Shown in pieces: positions 28,044-36,431 of a stretch of DNA of 64,000 nucleotides (its first letter is position 1; every line of letters begins with the position of its first letter). Made by a program: the position numbers and the translations under genes. The stretch comes from Methylomonas paludis (GTDB lineage: Bacteria; Pseudomonadota; Gammaproteobacteria; Methylococcales; Methylomonadaceae). The notes under the pieces were generated by a model. The model worked only from the letters and a program-made list of their open reading frames with translations. It ran no database searches and was not told the DNA's origin. The stretch lies in contig NZ_CP073754.1 in NCBI RefSeq assembly GCF_018734325.1, positions 2,356,001-2,420,000 of the forward strand, written 5' to 3'.

Positions 28044-28616
28044 GTGAATAAAATTACTATTTTTCTGGCTTCCTCAAACGAATTGCAATTTGAACGTGAG
28101 CAATTTGAAATTCAAATCTACCGAAAATGTAAGGCCTGGATAGATCGAGGTATTTTTCTGCATCTGGAGATTTGGGAGGATTTGTCTGCGCGCATGTCGG
28201 CTACCCGATCCCAGGATGAATATAATCGAAAAATAGCCGAGAGCGATATTTTTGTACTTTTAGCTTACAACAAAGTGGGCATGTATACTGCAGAGGAGTT
28301 TGAACAGGCTTTTGGTCGGTTTCAAGAAACCCGAAAGCCGTTTATTTTTACTTACTTTAAAGACACACAGGCCACAAGCGACGCTAGTTTACAGGCGTTT
28401 AAAGAACGGCTTATATCTCTGGATCATTTTTATACCCAATATATCGGGTTTGATGATTTATGGCGGCAGTTCAATCTGGAGCTGGATAGGCTGGAATTGG
28501 CGGGATTTAAGTTAAATGTACATCGCACGGCATCAGGAAACAGCAGAAGCATAATACAAGGTGATAAATCTGTTTATATAGAAAACGCTAAGGACGTACG
28601 GCTGACGATTAAATAA
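28044..28616 (+). CDS. TIR-like effector-type protein
   Basis: 190 residues with a GTG start. The start TIFLASSNELQFEREQFE, the middle LEIWEDLSARMSATRSQDEY and IAESDIFVLLAYNKVGMYTAEEFEQAF have the strand-helix order of TIR-like or DUF4062-like proteins that accompany bacterial NLRs. The last ~30 residues (GNSRSIIQGDKSVYIENAKD) form a separate short motif resembling in pattern the N-terminus of the preceding NB-ARC protein. It is 24 nt downstream of that gene, on the same strand and probably co-transcribed. Suggested role: death effector triggered by the NLR. I cannot confirm an NADase glutamate. Confidence 0.6.
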   Translation: MNKITIFLASSNELQFEREQFEIQIYRKCKAWIDRGIFLHLEIWEDLSARMSATRSQDEYNRKIAESDIFVLLAYNKVGMYTAEEFEQAFGRFQETRKPFIFTYFKDTQATSDASLQAFKERLISLDHFYTQYIGFDDLWRQFNLELDRLELAGFKLNVHRTASGNSRSIIQGDKSVYIENAKDVRLTIK

Positions 28617-28659
28617 GCAAATGCCGGTGTAAAGAAATGCATTCTGGCTTTGGCGCGGG

Positions 28660-29032
28660 AGAATACGTTTGTCTGTAGGGTGTTTTCACTTCTTGGTCTA
28701 AAGTCATCGGATAGTCTGGGGAGTTTATGGTGGATTGCCTGCGGCGAATCCACCCTACGATCCAAGGCAATGACCGCAGGGCGTGAACGTTTCACTTTGT
28801 GATATAACGGGTCTTGCAGCAAAACGCTGGGCAGGCTTGGAGGTTTACGGTGGATTGCCTAGCGGCGAATCCACCCTACGATCCAAGGCAATATCCGCAG
28901 GGCGTGGACGTTTTCACTTCGTGCTCTTACGGAGTCGTGCAGCAAAACGCTGGGCAGACTTGGGGGTTTGCGGTGGATTGCCTAGCGGCGAATCCACCCT
29001 ACGATCCAAGGTAATCCACTGTTCGTGGGTTT
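28660..29032. repeat. REP/BIME cluster downstream side of RAYT
   Basis: Three REP palindromes GGTGGATTGCC(T/TA)GCGGCGAATCCACC lie at 28729-28756, 28849-28877 and 28972-29000. They are embedded in ~120-bp composite units that also contain CAAAACGCTGGGCAG and GGGCGTGGACGTTTTCAC. No gene is present. Confidence 0.85.
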
Positions 29033-29560
29033 TTAATCTTGTGCTGTTGACAAGTCGCTGGTATCGCCACACCAATCTGCGGTGAGAATGCCGTCATGGA
29101 CATAGCGGTGGAATGTGGAATATGGCCAATCCTGTACCCGGCTTACATAGCCATGTTTTACCGGGTTGACGTGGATATAATCAATATGTCTGGCGTAATC
29201 CAATTCGGTGGTGATTGTATGTTCCCAATAGCGGCGTTGCCATATTCCGCGTTCGGCGCGTTTACGCCGAGTTGCGGTAAGCCGTTCGGTACGCGGTAAG
29301 CTTTTGGAAAACATTAGTTTGATCAGGCGCCAGCGTAGTGGAAAATCATTGGTATGGGACGGTAGTGTCCATATGCAGTGGATATGTTCAGGCAATACTA
29401 CCCATGCATCGATATGGAAGGGATATGTACGTTTTACCGTTCTTACCGAATCTCTTAATAAATCGATATGGTCGGTCAGCAATGTGGTTTGCCGATCATG
29501 TAAATTGACGGTAAAAAAATAACAACCGCCATCCACAAAGTTTCGTCGGTAATTTGGCAT
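29033..29560 (-). CDS. REP-associated tyrosine transposase (RAYT)
   Basis: A 175-residue Y1 transposase of the TnpA-REP family. It starts MPNYRRNFVDGGCYFFTVNL. It carries the HUH metal motif in LPEHIHCIWTLP (His-Ile-His), the basic WQRRYWEHTI block, and the nucleophile Tyr segment DYARHIDYIHVNPVKHGYV near residues 120-138. Such enzymes cut and move REP single strands and are domesticated rather than selfish. It is intact and embedded between REP clusters (28660-29032 and 29561-30350), the expected setting. The same palindrome occurs at ten or more other sites in the window, consistent with activity in this genome. Confidence 0.9.
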   Translation of the reverse strand: MPNYRRNFVDGGCYFFTVNLHDRQTTLLTDHIDLLRDSVRTVKRTYPFHIDAWVVLPEHIHCIWTLPSHTNDFPLRWRLIKLMFSKSLPRTERLTATRRKRAERGIWQRRYWEHTITTELDYARHIDYIHVNPVKHGYVSRVQDWPYSTFHRYVHDGILTADWCGDTSDLSTAQD

Positions 29561-29872
29561 GATAACCCCGGTATCTGCATATAAACCAAGGAAAATAATA
29601 GCAGAACGTAGGGGGGTTTAGCGATAGCAAAACGCCGGGGCGGGCTTTGGAGGTTTACGGTGGATTGCCTGCGGCGAATCCACCGTACGATCCAAGGCAA
29701 TATCGGCAGGGCGTGGACGTTTTCACTTTGTCGCTGAAAATCTTGGAAGCGGAACGTAAGTGGAGCGAAGATTTTTAGTCCCCGATAGGCGTAGCGCCGG
29801 GCGGGTTTTCGAAGCGAAGCGGAGAAAACCTGCAAGGCATCGCGAAACGCCGTCCAGTCACTTGGAGCCGAA

Positions 29873-29899
29873 GTTCCGATCCCCTTGTTGGGTCGGAAC
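29873..29899. other. Strong hairpin in structured island
   Basis: GTTCCGA pairs with TCGGAAC and CCC pairs with GGG, with a single bulged T and a 6-nt CTTGTT loop: a 10-bp stem. It lies 42 nt before a second, longer hairpin. Confidence 0.5.
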
Positions 29900-29940
29900 G
29901 AGGTGAGGAGGACGAATCGGGGCCGCCGGAGGCATTAGCG

Positions 29941-30007
29941 GTCGCGTAATTTTTGCCGCTTGTTGGGGCTGGGATGCCCCTAAACAAGCTTTCGCAAAAA
30001 TAGCGAC
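29941..30007. other. 67-nt long imperfect hairpin, possible ncRNA or MITE
   Basis: Four nested paired blocks: GTCGC/GCGAC, ATTTTTGC/GCAAAAAT, GCTTGTT/AACAAGC and GGGGC/GCCCC, around a TGGGAT loop with small bulges. It is not a terminator because no T-tract follows and no gene end is near. Its role is unknown. Confidence 0.5.
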
Positions 30008-30470
30008 TCACTGAGATATAACGGGTCGTGCAGCAAAACGCTGGGCAGACTTGGAGGTTTACGGTGGATTGCCTGCGGCGAATCCACCCTACGATCCAAG
30101 GCAATATCGGCAGGGTGTGGACGTTTTCACTTTGTAATGTAACGGGTCGCGCAGCAAAACGCTGGGCAGGCTTGGAGGTTTGCGGTGGATTGCCTGCGGC
30201 GAATCCACCGTACGATCCTCCACTGCGTTGCATCGAAGCTACGGGCCTCCATCTAGCCGATTTTCTAGCTCTAAACAACTCTAAACAATAAAAGTTACCT
30301 TGATGCAGAAGTTTTGATGGATTGCCTAGCGGCGAATTCACCCTACCCATGCGGTTTGCGTGGCAGGCGCAATGTTGGACTGTTTAAATTAATGCGGCCA
30401 GCCTCTTTCGAGCATGGGCCAGTTGTGCTATGGTTGAAGCCAAAATTTTTTTATCCGGTTAAGTTAAAGC

Positions 30471-31037
30471 ATGAGTATTAAATCAGACAAATGGATACGG
30501 CGGATGGCCGAGCAGCAAGGGATGATAGAGCCGTTTCAGGCCGGGCAGGTGCGGGAATCGGCTCAGGGCCGGATTATCTCTTATGGTACTTCCAGTTATG
30601 GCTATGATGTGCGTTGTTCCAATGAGTTTAAGATCTTTACCAATATTAATTCTACTATCGTTGATCCTAAGGATTTTGATGAAGGCAGTTTTGTGGATGT
30701 GAAATCCGATGTTTGCATTATTCCGCCCAATTCTTTCGCACTGGCCCGCACGGTGGAGTATTTTCGAATTCCGCGCGATGTGCTGGTGATTTGCCTAGGC
30801 AAATCCACTTATGCGCGTTGCGGCATTATTGTTAATGTTACGCCGCTGGAGCCGGAATGGGAGGGCCATGTGACGTTGGAGTTTTCTAATACCACGCCGT
30901 TACCGGCGCGAATTTACGCTAATGAAGGGGTGGCGCAGATGCTGTTCTTTGGCGGTGATGAGGTTTGCGAAACTTCTTATAAAGACCGGGGCGGTAAATA
31001 TCAGGGCCAATTGGGCGTTACTTTGCCTAAAGCATAA
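30471..31037 (+). CDS. dcd: dCTP deaminase
   Basis: A 188-residue trimeric enzyme converting dCTP to dUTP for dTMP synthesis. The diagnostic blocks are [52 protein letters not shown] (catalytic Glu in TPLEPEWEG), [17 protein letters not shown] and [12 protein letters not shown]. The length matches the family (188-193). The ATG start at 30471 is the usual MSIKSDKWI. It stands alone after the REP field and has its own promoter region (30350-30470). It marks the return to conserved chromosome. Confidence 0.97.
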   Translation: MSIKSDKWIRRMAEQQGMIEPFQAGQVRESAQGRIISYGTSSYGYDVRCSNEFKIFTNINSTIVDPKDFDEGSFVDVKSDVCIIPPNSFALARTVEYFRIPRDVLVICLGKSTYARCGIIVNVTPLEPEWEGHVTLEFSNTTPLPARIYANEGVAQMLFFGGDEVCETSYKDRGGKYQGQLGVTLPKA

Positions 31038-31211
31038 AATATCGGTTGCACTGGGTGTGCATATCCGGGAATAATCAGCTTTGTAGCGTTTTTTGATGTC
31101 AGCGTTTAATTGGAATCAGTCAGTCACAGGGAATGTCGCGGCGACTATTAGTCCGGCCGCAACCTAAAACCATTTTTTTAGATTGCCGAACAGCACTATT
31201 TAAAACCATAG

Positions 31212-34200
31212 ATGACCACCAAAACCAAAGCCGAGCAGTTAGACTATTTCTATCAGGAAGTAAACGATATTATTCTTAAACGTCAGGACTGGATCAGCGG
31301 CTTGCTGCCGGCCAGTACGGCGGTTAATACCCACGGCAATTACACCGATGCCTGGGTGCGGGACAATGTATACAGTATTCTGGCGGCCTGGGGTTTGGCG
31401 CTGGCTTACCGGAAAACTCAGGATCAGCCGGATCGGACTTATCTGCTGGAGCAAAGCGTGGTTAAGCTGATGCGCGGTTTGTTAACGGCGATGATGCGTC
31501 AGACACCTAAGGTGGAAAAATTTAAGCATACTCAGGATCCGCTGGATGCGCTGCACGCCAAATATAATACCCAGACCGGGGAAGTGGTGGTGGGTGATAA
31601 GGAATGGGGGCATTTGCAGTTGGATGCCACTTCGCTGTTTTTGCTGATGTTGGCGCAGATGACGGCTTCCGGGTTGCGTATTGTGTTCAGTAACGAGGAA
31701 GTGAATTTTGTGCAGAATCTGGTGCATTATATCAGCCGCGCTTACCGCACCCCGGATTACGGGATTTGGGAACGCGGCAATAAGATGAATCACGGTGTCG
31801 CTGAGCTGAACGCCAGTTCCATCGGCATGGCCAAAGCGGCGCTGGAAGCCATGGCCGGCTGTAATCTGTTTGGTAATAACAGTGGTCAGGCGGCGGTGAT
31901 TCATGTGATCCGCGACGATATTGCCCGCACCCGAATAACGCTGGAATCGCTGTTGCCCAGGGAATCGATTTCCAAAGAGGTGGATGCGGCGCTGCTGAGT
32001 ATTACCGGTTTCCCGGCTTTTGCGGTGGATAATGCCCTGCTCCGGGAAAAAACCGAAGCCGCGATCGTGACTAAACTGCAAGGCCGTTACGGCTGTAAAC
32101 GCTTTTTGCTGGACGGTCATCAAACCGTGCTGGAAGATCATCAGCGCCTGCATTACGAACCCCATGAATTAAAGCAGTTTATGGATATTGAATGTGAATG
32201 GCCGCTGTTTTTCTGCTATTTGTTGCTGAATCATTTGCTGGCCGGTAATAAGGAAGCCGCTGCGGAATACAGCCAACGCCTGCATAGTCTGCTGGTGCAG
32301 CAAAACGGCCAGGATTTGCTGCCGGAGCTGTATATTGTGCCGCACGAGGCGATTGCCGCCGAGAAGCAGCACCCGAAAAGCCAGACCCGGATTGCCAATG
32401 AAAACGTGCCGCTGGTATGGGCGCAAAGTCTGTTTATTTTGGGCAGCCTGCTGCAGGAAGGTTTGATTACTGCCGAAGATATCGATCCGCTGGGCCGTTA
32501 CCAGCACCGCCAAACCCTGCGCCAGAGTACGGCCACTACGCTGCAGATTGCGCTGCTGGCTGAAGATGAAGCCGTGCAGCAGCAATTGCAGGATCTGGGC
32601 ATTTCCAGCCAGACTCATAGCGAAATTGCCCCGCTGCAGGTACGCGATGCCGGTGAGTTGGCCGAAGCTTATACCCATGTGGGCCGTAATGACCGGATGG
32701 GCTTAAGCGGCCGGCCGCTTAGACAGCTGCGCACTTTGTCCACCTCGCGTTTGTATCAACTGGCCGGTGAATATCTGATTTTTTTACCGCAATTTATGAA
32801 CCAGAAGGGTTTTTATATTGCTATGGATAACCGTTTGCTGATCCAGCGTTTACGCCTGGAGCTGACTTATATCAGCCGGCATTGGGACAGCGCCGAGCCG
32901 CCCTTGCTGGTGATCAATATCAAGCAAAATATGCTGGACGGCGAGAGCCGTCAGGTGTTGCTGGACTTTATCGCCCAGCTGAGTGCCAATAGCGTCAATG
33001 GCGTTGCGGTGAAACTGGGGGTGTTGAGCGAGTTTATTAAGATTGCCTGCCGGGAAAAAATTAATTATCTGCATGATTTCAAGTTTCCGGAACACGGTTG
33101 GGACGAAACTGAACGGGCTTACGCCAAGGTGTTGCCCGATAATTCTGCCGAACTGGTGCCGATTAATGCTTATACCCTGACTGAATGGGAAATCGGCTCT
33201 GAGGCCGGGCTGATTTATACGCTGCAGCACAATGGTAATCTGTATGCGCAAATGGAAGCGCTAAGTCTATTGGGCCAGCGCCACGGCCTGGAATATGTGA
33301 CCGGCCTACTGACTGAAGACGGCCTGCCCTGCCGAGTGCAGGATTTGCTGGAAGAGGTGTATGCCAGGGCCGGGGATTTGCATTTATGGCAAATTGTGCG
33401 GCGCTGCGCCGGTCTGCTGGGTAAATATGATATTAATCTGGAACAGGCGGCTACGGAAATTCTGGTGCGCCAGCATAGTTTGACGGTGGGGCATGCTTAT
33501 AGCGGTAAAGCCACTTTGCGTCGGCCTACCGACTCTTGGGAAATTCTGAAAACCATCCGCAATTTCAATAGTGCCGATACCAGCCAGCATATTATTATTC
33601 AGGAGTTGATTATTTACCTGGGTATGCTGATCAAGCTAAAACCGGAACTGTTTGCCGATATGCATACCATCCGGGTTGGACATATTCTGCAGTTGATTAT
33701 TGCCCGCCAAAAACGCCGCACCGGCAGTCCGCTGGATAAGGCTTTTAATGAGATTCTGGCTTTGGCACCGTTTCAGCTCTCGCAGTTGCTGGAAGAAACG
33801 CTGGAAGACTACGCCAGCAGTAAAAATCAGCTGGGTGCGGTGGAAAGCCTGCATTACGATGGTCAGCAGCGCGAATTGAGTTCGGCGCGCTTCCCCAGCA
33901 GTCTGAACCCCCAGGATCGCGGCGGTGCCGATGACTGGCATGAATGGCGCGAACAGCAGGGTAATATCGGCCGGGAAAATGATGCTTTTTACGCTGGGGT
34001 GTGGTCTTTGCTGCCGCATTGCCACGGTTTGATGATAGGCGAAAAAATTAATAGCAAGCGCCGGATTGACAGTGAAACCACGCTGTCGCAGATGACGCCG
34101 GGCGAACAGACTTTTAAATTGCACGTTAATCATTTGCTGAATAAAATCCAGGCGCCGGTGTACCGGCAGTTGACGGTGGAAGCCTTACGGGCTCTGGCCA

Positions 34201-34424
34201 TGATTTTCCAGGATAACCCTGAGCTGCGCCTGGACGATACTATTTTTACCGATATTCTGATTGGTCATGCGGTGCGGTTATGCTGGCTGCAAATGTATCC
34301 CGAGCATCAGCAGGAATACGAAAATTATGTATCGCTGGCGTGGCAGGCCTTCTACCAACTGCCTCCGCATGCCGTGGCTAACGGTATTTTGGATGCCTTG
34401 ATCTATTTGCTCAACAACCACTAA
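31212..34424 (+). CDS. Phosphorylase kinase alpha/beta-like, GH15-fold protein
   Basis: 1070 residues. The N-terminal half resembles the glucoamylase-like (GH15) domain of eukaryotic phosphorylase kinase alpha/beta subunits: HGNYTDAWVRDNVYSILAAW near residue 42, LDALHAKYN, WGHLQLDATSLFLLML and YGIWERGNKMNHGVAELNAS. The C-terminal half is helical, with no kinase motif. Bacterial members are of uncertain function but may act on glycogen or oligosaccharides. It has no signal peptide, so it is cytoplasmic. Glucokinase starts 21 nt downstream, which suggests that released glucose is phosphorylated at once. Start ATG 31212. Confidence 0.8.
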   Translation: MTTKTKAEQLDYFYQEVNDIILKRQDWISGLLPASTAVNTHGNYTDAWVRDNVYSILAAWGLALAYRKTQDQPDRTYLLEQSVVKLMRGLLTAMMRQTPKVEKFKHTQDPLDALHAKYNTQTGEVVVGDKEWGHLQLDATSLFLLMLAQMTASGLRIVFSNEEVNFVQNLVHYISRAYRTPDYGIWERGNKMNHGVAELNASSIGMAKAALEAMAGCNLFGNNSGQAAVIHVIRDDIARTRITLESLLPRESISKEVDAALLSITGFPAFAVDNALLREKTEAAIVTKLQGRYGCKRFLLDGHQTVLEDHQRLHYEPHELKQFMDIECEWPLFFCYLLLNHLLAGNKEAAAEYSQRLHSLLVQQNGQDLLPELYIVPHEAIAAEKQHPKSQTRIANENVPLVWAQSLFILGSLLQEGLITAEDIDPLGRYQHRQTLRQSTATTLQIALLAEDEAVQQQLQDLGISSQTHSEIAPLQVRDAGELAEAYTHVGRNDRMGLSGRPLRQLRTLSTSRLYQLAGEYLIFLPQFMNQKGFYIAMDNRLLIQRLRLELTYISRHWDSAEPPLLVINIKQNMLDGESRQVLLDFIAQLSANSVNGVAVKLGVLSEFIKIACREKINYLHDFKFPEHGWDETERAYAKVLPDNSAELVPINAYTLTEWEIGSEAGLIYTLQHNGNLYAQMEALSLLGQRHGLEYVTGLLTEDGLPCRVQDLLEEVYARAGDLHLWQIVRRCAGLLGKYDINLEQAATEILVRQHSLTVGHAYSGKATLRRPTDSWEILKTIRNFNSADTSQHIIIQELIIYLGMLIKLKPELFADMHTIRVGHILQLIIARQKRRTGSPLDKAFNEILALAPFQLSQLLEETLEDYASSKNQLGAVESLHYDGQQRELSSARFPSSLNPQDRGGADDWHEWREQQGNIGRENDAFYAGVWSLLPHCHGLMIGEKINSKRRIDSETTLSQMTPGEQTFKLHVNHLLNKIQAPVYRQLTVEALRALAMIFQDNPELRLDDTIFTDILIGHAVRLCWLQMYPEHQQEYENYVSLAWQAFYQLPPHAVANGILDALIYLLNNH

Positions 34425-34445
34425 TAATAACAACCGGGAAAGCAT

Positions 34446-35429
34446 ATGATTTTAGCAGGCGATATTGGCGGCACCAAAACTGTGTTGGCCCTAATTGATA
34501 CCGACAGCAGCGGCGCGCTGATCAGCATCACTGAACAAACCTTTGCCAGCGGCGAATTTGCCGAATTTGATGATATTCTGGAACTGTTTTTGAGTAATAG
34601 TCCCCAGATCAGTGCGGCTTGTTTCGGGATTGCCGGGCCGGTGATTAATCAACGCTGCCAAACCACCAATTTACCCTGGATTCTGGATGGCGAACGCCTG
34701 AAAATCCGACTCGGCACCCAGCGGGTGAAGTTGCTGAATGACCTGGAAGCTATGGCTATTGGTATGTTGCATTTGGAGGCGGATGATTTTATTGAACTCA
34801 ATCCGGGAGCCGAGCCGCAAGCCGGTAACATTGGAGTGATTGCCGCCGGGACTGGTTTGGGTGAAGCCTTGCTGTATTGGGATGGGGAAAAGCATCATGC
34901 GCTGGCCACCGAGGGCGGTCACAGTGATTTTGCCCCGCAAAACAGTCAGCAGGATCAATTACTGGCGTTTTTGCGTCAGCGCTATCCGGAGCATGTGAGT
35001 TATGAGCGGCTGTTGTCTGGCCTGGGCTTTAGTAATCTTTACGATTTTCTGGTCGAGAGTGGTTTCGGCCCGGCCTGTCTGGCGGTACCTAGCCTGGAAT
35101 ATGCCAAAACCACCGGTATAGACCGCAATGCGGTGATTTCCCGGCTGGGCGTAGACGGTGAAGATGTGCTGTGTCAGGAAGTGGTGCGGCTGTTCGCGGA
35201 AATTTATGGCGGTGAAGCCGGCAATCTGGCCCTGAAAGGTTTTACCACCGGCGGGGTTTATATCGGCGGCGGCATCGGCCCGAAAATCCGCTCGGCGCTG
35301 GCGACTGAGGAATTTATGCTGGCTTTTACCGCTAAAGGCCGGTTTAAAACCATGTTGGAAAAAGTGCCGGTCAGGCTGGCTTTAAATCCGAAAACGCCGT
35401 TATTGGGGGCGATGTATTACTATGCCTAA
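34446..35429 (+). CDS. glk: Glucokinase
   Basis: 327 residues of the E. coli Glk type (not ROK). The phosphate-binding start ILAGDIGGTKTVLALI is followed by CFGIAGPV, TNLPWILDGERL, LLNDLEAMAIGM (catalytic Asp in ND), AAGTGLGEALL, EGGHSDFAP, HVSYERLLSGLGFSNLYDFL and GGVYIGGGIGPK. It phosphorylates glucose with ATP. It lies 21 nt after the phosphorylase-kinase-like gene, with GGGAAAG before the ATG, so the two form an operon. The tandem repeat array begins right after the stop. Confidence 0.95.
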   Translation: MILAGDIGGTKTVLALIDTDSSGALISITEQTFASGEFAEFDDILELFLSNSPQISAACFGIAGPVINQRCQTTNLPWILDGERLKIRLGTQRVKLLNDLEAMAIGMLHLEADDFIELNPGAEPQAGNIGVIAAGTGLGEALLYWDGEKHHALATEGGHSDFAPQNSQQDQLLAFLRQRYPEHVSYERLLSGLGFSNLYDFLVESGFGPACLAVPSLEYAKTTGIDRNAVISRLGVDGEDVLCQEVVRLFAEIYGGEAGNLALKGFTTGGVYIGGGIGPKIRSALATEEFMLAFTAKGRFKTMLEKVPVRLALNPKTPLLGAMYYYA

Positions 35430-35939
35430 TGTTTGGGTAAATGATTGATTTTGGTTGAAGTAGGTGTTGTTGAATTGCGCTGACGCTGGTTTGATTTAGG
35501 CTGCGCTGCGAATTCCTCGATTCCACTGCGTTGCATCGAGGCTACGGGTTGCGGTGATAGTTGATTTTGGTTGAAGTGGGCATTGTTGAATTGCGCTGAT
35601 GCTGGTTTGATTTAGGCTGCGCTGCGAAGTCCTCGATTCCACTGCGTTGCATCGAGGCTACGGGTTGCGGTGAGAGTTGGTTCTGGTTGCTGTGGTAGTG
35701 GGTATTGTTGAATTGCGCTGACGCTGGTTTGATTTAGGCTGCGCTGCGAAGTCCTCGATTCCACTGCGTTGCATCGAGGCTACGGGTTGCGGTGATAGTT
35801 TATTCTGGTTGCAGTGGGTATTGTTGAATTGCGCTGATGCTGGTTTGATTTAGGTTGCGCTGCGAATTCCTCGATTCCCCCCCGCGTCAGACTAGTTGTC
35901 GTCTCAAATTTTTAAAGCCAATAAAATTTGAGATTAGAG

Positions 35940-36431
35940 ATGAAAACATATACAAGGTATTCTGAAGACTTCAAAGAGCAAGCTCTGAGAAAAGTTTACA
36001 ACCGTGGAAACGACCAATCGATTCAGGATATTGCGAAGGACTTGAACGTTTGCTGGCAAACCCTAAAAACATGGATGAAAAAAGCTAAATTGCATAACTC
36101 CCGAGATCTACCGTCGAAATCGAAACGCCCTGATGATTGGCGTCCTGAAGAACGTCTCTCAGCGTTACAGAAATCTTATGGCTTGAACGGGGAAGACTTG
36201 AATGCCTGGTGCCGTGAACAAGGGTTATTCGTTCATCAGCTTGAGCAGTGGAAAGCTGAATTCTGTCGTCAGGGTGGCGTATCTGAAAAAGGTGAAGTGC
36301 ATACCCTAAAAGCGGAAATTCATACCCTGGAGCGAGAGTTGTTACGCAAAGACAAAGCCTTAGCAGAAGCCGCCGCGCTGTTGGTTCTGCAAAAAAAGTT
36401 CCGAGCGCTCTTGGGGGGAGAGGTCGAATGA
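35940..36431 (+). CDS. IS transposase OrfA (HTH)
   Basis: 163 residues from the ATG at 35940. The N-terminal HTH is YSEDFKEQALRKVYN...IQDIAKDLNVCWQTLKTWM, of the IS3 OrfA type. A second HTH-like region lies around LNAWCREQGLFVHQLEQW, and a coiled coil (HTLKAEIHTLERELLRKDKA) near the end is typical of the dimerising leucine-zipper region. Its stop overlaps the OrfB ATG as ATGA, so the two are translationally coupled rather than joined by frameshift. Confidence 0.88.
   Translation: MKTYTRYSEDFKEQALRKVYNRGNDQSIQDIAKDLNVCWQTLKTWMKKAKLHNSRDLPSKSKRPDDWRPEERLSALQKSYGLNGEDLNAWCREQGLFVHQLEQWKAEFCRQGGVSEKGEVHTLKAEIHTLERELLRKDKALAEAAALLVLQKKFRALLGGEVE

Larger units (their letters stand above)
29561..30350. 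repeat. REP/BIME cluster upstream side of RAYT, with structured island and ~115-bp repeat copy 2
   Basis: REP palindromes occur at 29659-29686, 30063-30090, 30183-30211 and 30316-30343. Between 29745 and 30007 lies GC-rich, hairpin-rich DNA unlike the REPs (see separate entries). 30228-30346 is the second copy of the dispersed repeat at 24676. Minus-strand frames through this stretch are shadows of the repeats. Confidence 0.8.

Noticed and set aside
28783..30350. Several 60-190-codon frames in the REP field
   Set aside because: They repeat the translated palindrome (for example ANPPYDP) and start or stop within REP units.
31482..34133. Long minus-strand frames opposite the phosphorylase-kinase-like gene
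   Set aside because: They lie inside a clear family member on the plus strand and are His/Arg/Gln-rich shadow frames.
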